From Saccoglossus kowalevskii (Eukaryota > Hemichordata > Enteropneusta > Harrimaniidae), in contig NW_003108377.1 of NCBI RefSeq assembly GCF_000003605.2, positions 1 through 26,418 of the forward strand: 26,418 nt of DNA, in the 5' to 3' direction. Below the pieces are notes generated by a model. It saw only the letters and a list, made by a program, of their open reading frames with translations, made no database searches and had not been told where the DNA came from. Position numbers and translations under genes: made by a program. Positions 22,805 through 26,418 of this stretch are shown here, piece after piece. Positions within the stretch are counted from its first letter, which is position 1. The number at the start of each line of letters is the position of its first letter.

Positions 22805-24343
22805 ATCCATGTTGGTGTTGTCCATGACAGTGGTGATGATGGCATCCATGAAAATGTTGTCAGTCATGGCAGTTTTGATTATGTGATCCATGTTGGTGTT
22901 GTCCATGACAGTGGTGATGATGGCATCCATGAAAGTGTTGTCAGTCATGGCAGTGGTGATTATGTGATCCATGTTGGTGTTGTCCATGACAGTGGTGATG
23001 ATGGTATCCATGAAAGTGTTGTCAGTCATGACTGTGGTGATTATGTGATCCATGTTGGTGTTGTCCATGACAGTGGTGATGATGGCATCCATGAAAGTGT
23101 TGTCAGTCATGGCAGTTTTGATTATGTGATCCATGTTGGTGTTGTCCATGACAGTGGTGATGATGGCATCTATGAAAGTGTTGTCAGACATGGCTGTGGT
23201 GATTATGTGATCCATGTTGGTGTTGTCCATGACAGTGGTGATGATGGTGTCCATGAAAGTGTTGTCAGTCATGGCTATGGTGATTATGTGATCCATGTTG
23301 GTGTTGTCCATGACAGTGGTGATGATGGTATCCATGAAAGTGTTGTCAGTCATGGCTATGGTGATTATGTGATCCATGTTGGTGTTGTCCATGACAGTGG
23401 TGATGATGGCATCCATGAAAATGTTGTCAGTCATGGCAGTTTTGATTATGTGATCCATGTTGGTGTTGTCCATGACAGTGGTGATGATGGCATCTATGAA
23501 AGTGTTGTCAGTCATGACTGTGGTGATTATGTGATCCATGTTGGTGTTGTCCATGACAGTGGTGATGATGGCATCCATGAAAGTGTTGTCAGTCATGACT
23601 GTGGTGATTATGTGATCCATGTTGGTGTTGTCCATGACAGTGGTGATGATGGCATCCATGAAAATGTTGTCAGGCATGACTGCGGTGATTATGTGATCCA
23701 TGTTAGTGTTGTCCATGACAGTGGTGATGATGGCATCTATGAAAGTGTTGTCAGACATGGCTGTGGTGATTATGTGATCCATGTTGGTGTTGTCCATGAC
23801 AGTGGTGATGATGGCATCCATGAAAATGTTGTCAGTCATGGCAGTTTTGATTATGTGATCCATGTTGGTGTTGTCCATGACAGTGGTGATGATGGCATCC
23901 ATGAAAGTGTTGTCAGTCATGGCAGTGGTGATTATGTGATCCATGTTGGTGTTGTCCATGACAGTGGTGATGATGGTATCCATGAAAGTGTTGTCAGTCA
24001 TGACTGTGGTGATTATGTGATCCATGTTGGTGTTGTCCATGACAGTGGTGATGATGGCATCCATGAAAGTGTTGTCAGTCATGGCAGTTTTGATTATGTG
24101 ATCCATGTTGGTGTTGTCCATGACAGTGGTGATGATGGCATCTATGAAAGTGTTGTCAGACATGGCTGTGGTGATTATGTGATCCATGTTGGTGTTGTCC
24201 ATGACAGTGGTGATGATGGTGTCCATGAAAGTGTTGTCAGTCATGGCTATGGTGATTATTTGATCCATGTTGGTGTTGTCCATGACAGTGGTGATGATGG
24301 TATCCATGAAAGTGTTGTCAGTCATGGCTATGGTGATTATGTG
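22805..24343. repeat. 7-unit block repeated at a 12-unit (972-bp) offset
   Basis: Units 22805-23371 (IHEN-SFD, GSG, DCG, SFD, IYES-RHGC, VHES-GYG, GYG) recur in the same order at 23777-24343. The five intervening units include a module D-like trio (DCG, IHEN-DCG with GACTGCGG, GTTAGTG-RHGC at 23534-23776) that also occurs at 22400-22642. The two sub-blocks have different offsets (12 and 14 units), so more than one copying event is needed. Confidence 0.8.
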
Positions 24344-24754
24344 ATCCATGTTGGTGTTGTCCATGACAGTGGTGATGATGGCATCCATGAAAATGTTGTC
24401 AGTCATGGCTGTGGTGATTATGTGATCCATGTTGGTGTTGTCCATGACAGTGGTGATGATGGCATCCATGAAAGTGTTGTCAGTCATGTTTATGGTGATT
24501 ATGCGATCCATGTTGGTGTTGTCCATGACAGTGGTGATGATGGTGTCCACGAAAGTGTTGTCCGTCATGGCTATGGTGATTATGTGATCCATGTTGGTGT
24601 TGTCCATGACAGTGGTGATGATGGCATCCATGAAAGTGTTGTCAGTCATGACTGTGGTGATTATGTGATCCATGTTGGTGTTGTCCATGACAGTGGTGAT
24701 GATGGAATCCATGAAAATGTTGTCAGTCATGACTGCGGTGATTATGTGATCCAT

Positions 24755-24756
24755 GG
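24755..24756. other. Single-base insertion (G to GG)
   Basis: CCATGGTTAGTG replaces CCATGTTAGTG. The related GTTAGTG units at 22562 and 23696 lack the extra G. Confidence 0.85.
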
Positions 24757-25154
24757 TTAGTGTTGTCCATGACAGTGGTGATGATGGCATCCATGAAAGT
24801 GTTGTAAGTCATGGCAGTGGTGATTATGTGATCCATGTTGGTGTTGTCCACGACAGTGGTGATGATGGCATCCATGAAAGTATTGTCAGTCATGGCAGTG
24901 GTAATCATATGATCCATGTTGGTGTTGTCCATGACAGTGGTGATGATGGCATCTATGAAAGTGTTGTCAGTCATGGCTATGGTGATTATGTGATCCATGT
25001 TGGTGTTGTCCATGACAGTGGTGATGATGGTATCCATGAAAGTGTTGTCAGTCATGGTTATGGTGATTATGTGATCCATGTTGGTGTTGTCCATGACAGT
25101 GGTGATGATGGTATCCATGAAAGTGTTGTCAGTCATGGCTATGGTGATTATATG

Positions 25155-25802
25155 ATCCATGTTGGTGTTGTCCATGACAGTGGTGATGATGGTATCCATG
25201 AAAGTGTTGTCAGTCATGGCTGTTGTGATTATGTGATCCATGTTGGTGTTGTCCATGACAGTGGTGATGATGGTATCTATGAAAGTGTTGTCAGTCACGG
25301 CTGTGGTGATTATGTGATCCATGTTGGTGTTGTCCATGACAGTGGTGATGATGGCATCCATGAAAGTATTGTCAGCCATGGCAGTGGTAATCATATGATC
25401 CATGTTGGTGTTGTCCATGACAGTGGTGATGATGGTATCCATGAAAGTGTTGTCAGTCATGGCTATGGTGATTTTGTGATCCATGTTGGTGTTGTCCATG
25501 ACAGTGGTGATGATGGCATCTATGAAAGTGTTGTCAGTCATGGCTGTGGTGATTATGTGATCCATGTTGGTGTTGTCCATGACAGTGGTGATGATGGTGT
25601 CCATGAAAGTGTTGTCAGTCATGGCTGTGGTGATTATGTGATCCATGTTGGTGTTGTCCACGACAGTGGTGATGATGGCATCCATGAAAGTATTGTCAGC
25701 CATGGCAGTGGTAATCATATGATCCATGTTGGTGTTGTCCAGGACAGTGGTGATGATGGCATCCATGAAAGTGTTGTCAGTCATGGCTATGGTGATTATG
25801 TG
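25155..25802. repeat. Module A copy near the right end
   Basis: Eight units follow the A order from GGCTGTTGTG through CACGGC, NHM, a GYG unit ending GATTTTG, IYES-GCG, VHES-GCG, NHM and GYG (with CCAGGACAG). The opening unit lacks the GTTGTTGTT marker but shares GGCTGTTGTG with the 9927 copy. Confidence 0.75.
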
Positions 25803-26045
25803 ATCCATGTTGGTGTTGTCCACGACAGTGGTGATGATGGCATCCATGAAAGTGTTGTTAGTCATGGCAGTGGTGATTATGTGATCCATGTTGGTGTTGT
25901 CCACGACAGTGGTGATGATGGCATCCATGAAAGTATTGTCAGCCATGGCAGTGGTAATCATATGATCCATGTTGGTGTTGTCCACGACAGTGGTGATGAT
26001 GGCATCCATGAAAGTGTTGTCAGTCATGGCTATGGTGATTATGCG

Positions 26046-26418
26046 ATCCATGTTGGTGTTGTCCATGACAGTGGTGATGATGGCGTCTATGAAAGTGTTG
26101 TCAGTCATGGCTGTGGTGATTATGTGATCCATGTTGGTGATGTCCATCACAGTGGTGATGATGGTATCCATGAAATTGTTGTCAGTCATGACTGTGGTGA
26201 TTATGTGATCCATGTTGGTGTCGTCCATGACAGTGGTGATTATGGTATCCATGAAAGTGTTGTCAGTCATGGCAGTGGTGATTATGTGATCCATGTTGGT
26301 GTTGTCCATGACAGTGGTGATGATGGTATCCATGAAAGTGTTGTCAGTCATGACTGTGGTGATTATGTGATCCATGTTGGTGTCGTCCATGACAGTGGTG
26401 ATTATGGTATCCATGAAA
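26046..26418. repeat. Start of a third module E copy, cut by the window edge
   Basis: These units match 11143-11515 in order: GGCGTCTATG, the GGTGATGTCCATCACAG unit at 26127 with GAAATTG, DYG-GSG, DCG and the first part of a DYG unit. The array plainly continues past the window. Confidence 0.82.

Larger units (their letters stand above)
1..26418. repeat. 81-bp tandem satellite/minisatellite array, about 326 copies
   Basis: Every part of the window aligns to one 81-bp unit beginning ATCCATGTTGGTG. Unit starts fall at 48, 129, 210 and so on, and stepping by 81 reaches the end with only 11 single-base slips and one 3-base loss. This gives 325 full units, a 47-base partial at the left and a 49-base partial at the right. 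Differences between units are mostly single-base substitutions, a few per unit. They recur at the same sites: GGC/GGT, CATGAC/CACGAC, CAT/TAT, and TAT/TGT/AGT before GGTGATTAT. No unique sequence interrupts the array and neither boundary is present. I infer a eukaryotic satellite or large minisatellite. I do not recognise the family, and species and chromosomal location cannot be read from the sequence. Confidence 0.98.

Noticed and set aside
1-26418. CRISPR array
   Set aside because: There are no unique spacers: the whole 81-bp unit is repeated, with no alternation of constant repeat and variable spacer. No cas-like gene is present.
1-26418. Centromere protein box (CENP-B-type motif) or telomere repeat
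   Set aside because: The consensus has no CpG and no TTCG-n4-A-nn-CGGG arrangement. No TTAGGG-like or similar telomeric array is seen.
1-26418. Bacterial RTX-type or collagen-like repeat protein
   Set aside because: The DSGDDG segment loosely recalls Asp/Gly-rich calcium-binding repeats, but the spacing and the rest of the 27-residue unit do not fit the nonapeptide pattern. No secretion or cell-wall signal accompanies it.
1-26418. Per-unit ATG-to-TGA micro-ORFs (26 codons each) as regulatory upstream frames
   Set aside because: They are an automatic consequence of the repeat having CATG cores and one TGATCC per unit, and there is no downstream gene for them to regulate.
1-26418. Transposable element or insertion in the array
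   Set aside because: Unit starts can be followed every 81 bases across the window with only one- or three-base slips, so no insertion of any size interrupts it.

Overview
The whole 26,418-base window is one uninterrupted tandem repeat. I count 325 complete copies of an 81-bp unit, plus a partial unit at each end (1-47 and 26370-26418). No unique sequence, gene, RNA gene, mobile element, promoter or terminator is visible, and neither edge of the array is in the window. A noncoding tandem array this long points to a eukaryotic satellite or large minisatellite. The consensus unit has no CpG and is rich in TpG/CpA, which fits a CpG-methylating genome, but I cannot name the species. The unit is about 43-44% GC and strand-asymmetric: the given strand is about two-thirds G+T.

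The repeat is nested. Each 81-bp unit is a diverged dimer of a 39-bp half and a 42-bp half. Each half contains two copies of a short core, roughly YCATGnnnRTGKTG. The cores are spaced 15, 24, 18 and 24 bp apart, all multiples of three. Above the unit level, variant units recur in fixed orders, giving higher-order modules. I use letters for these: A (about 8 units; 1506, 2232, 6281, 7659, 9927, 20133, 25155), B (about 6 units; 7335, 9117, 9603, 21510, 21996), C (a 9-unit period at 12844-14705, with relatives at 291, 8550, 16245 and 17865), D (8 units, a perfect-looking tandem duplication at 3689-4984) and E (11 units at 10739 and 16407, with the start of another copy at 26046). No single higher-order period covers the window. 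It is a mosaic of local block duplications.

Layout: 1-3500 is A/C-type units with the ATG-bearing 'NHM' variant; 3527-6037 has no NHM units and contains the D duplication; 6038-10576 alternates B and A modules with one C block; 10739-14705 is E and C; 14706-19970 is a mosaic of C, D and E pieces; 19971-22399 is A and B; 22400-24830 is D/C-like with a 12-unit displaced duplication and no NHM units; 24831-26418 is A, then E.

Long open reading frames exist on both strands over the same bases, including about 2,700 codons on each strand near 13971-22232. They are codon-for-codon antisense to each other. They are best explained by the RNY-like triplet structure of the repeat, which makes stop codons rare on both strands, and not by protein coding. 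Eleven single-base indels and one nonsense change break these frames. Ten of the 11 indels are homopolymer length changes, and several are clustered, so some may be residual sequencing errors.
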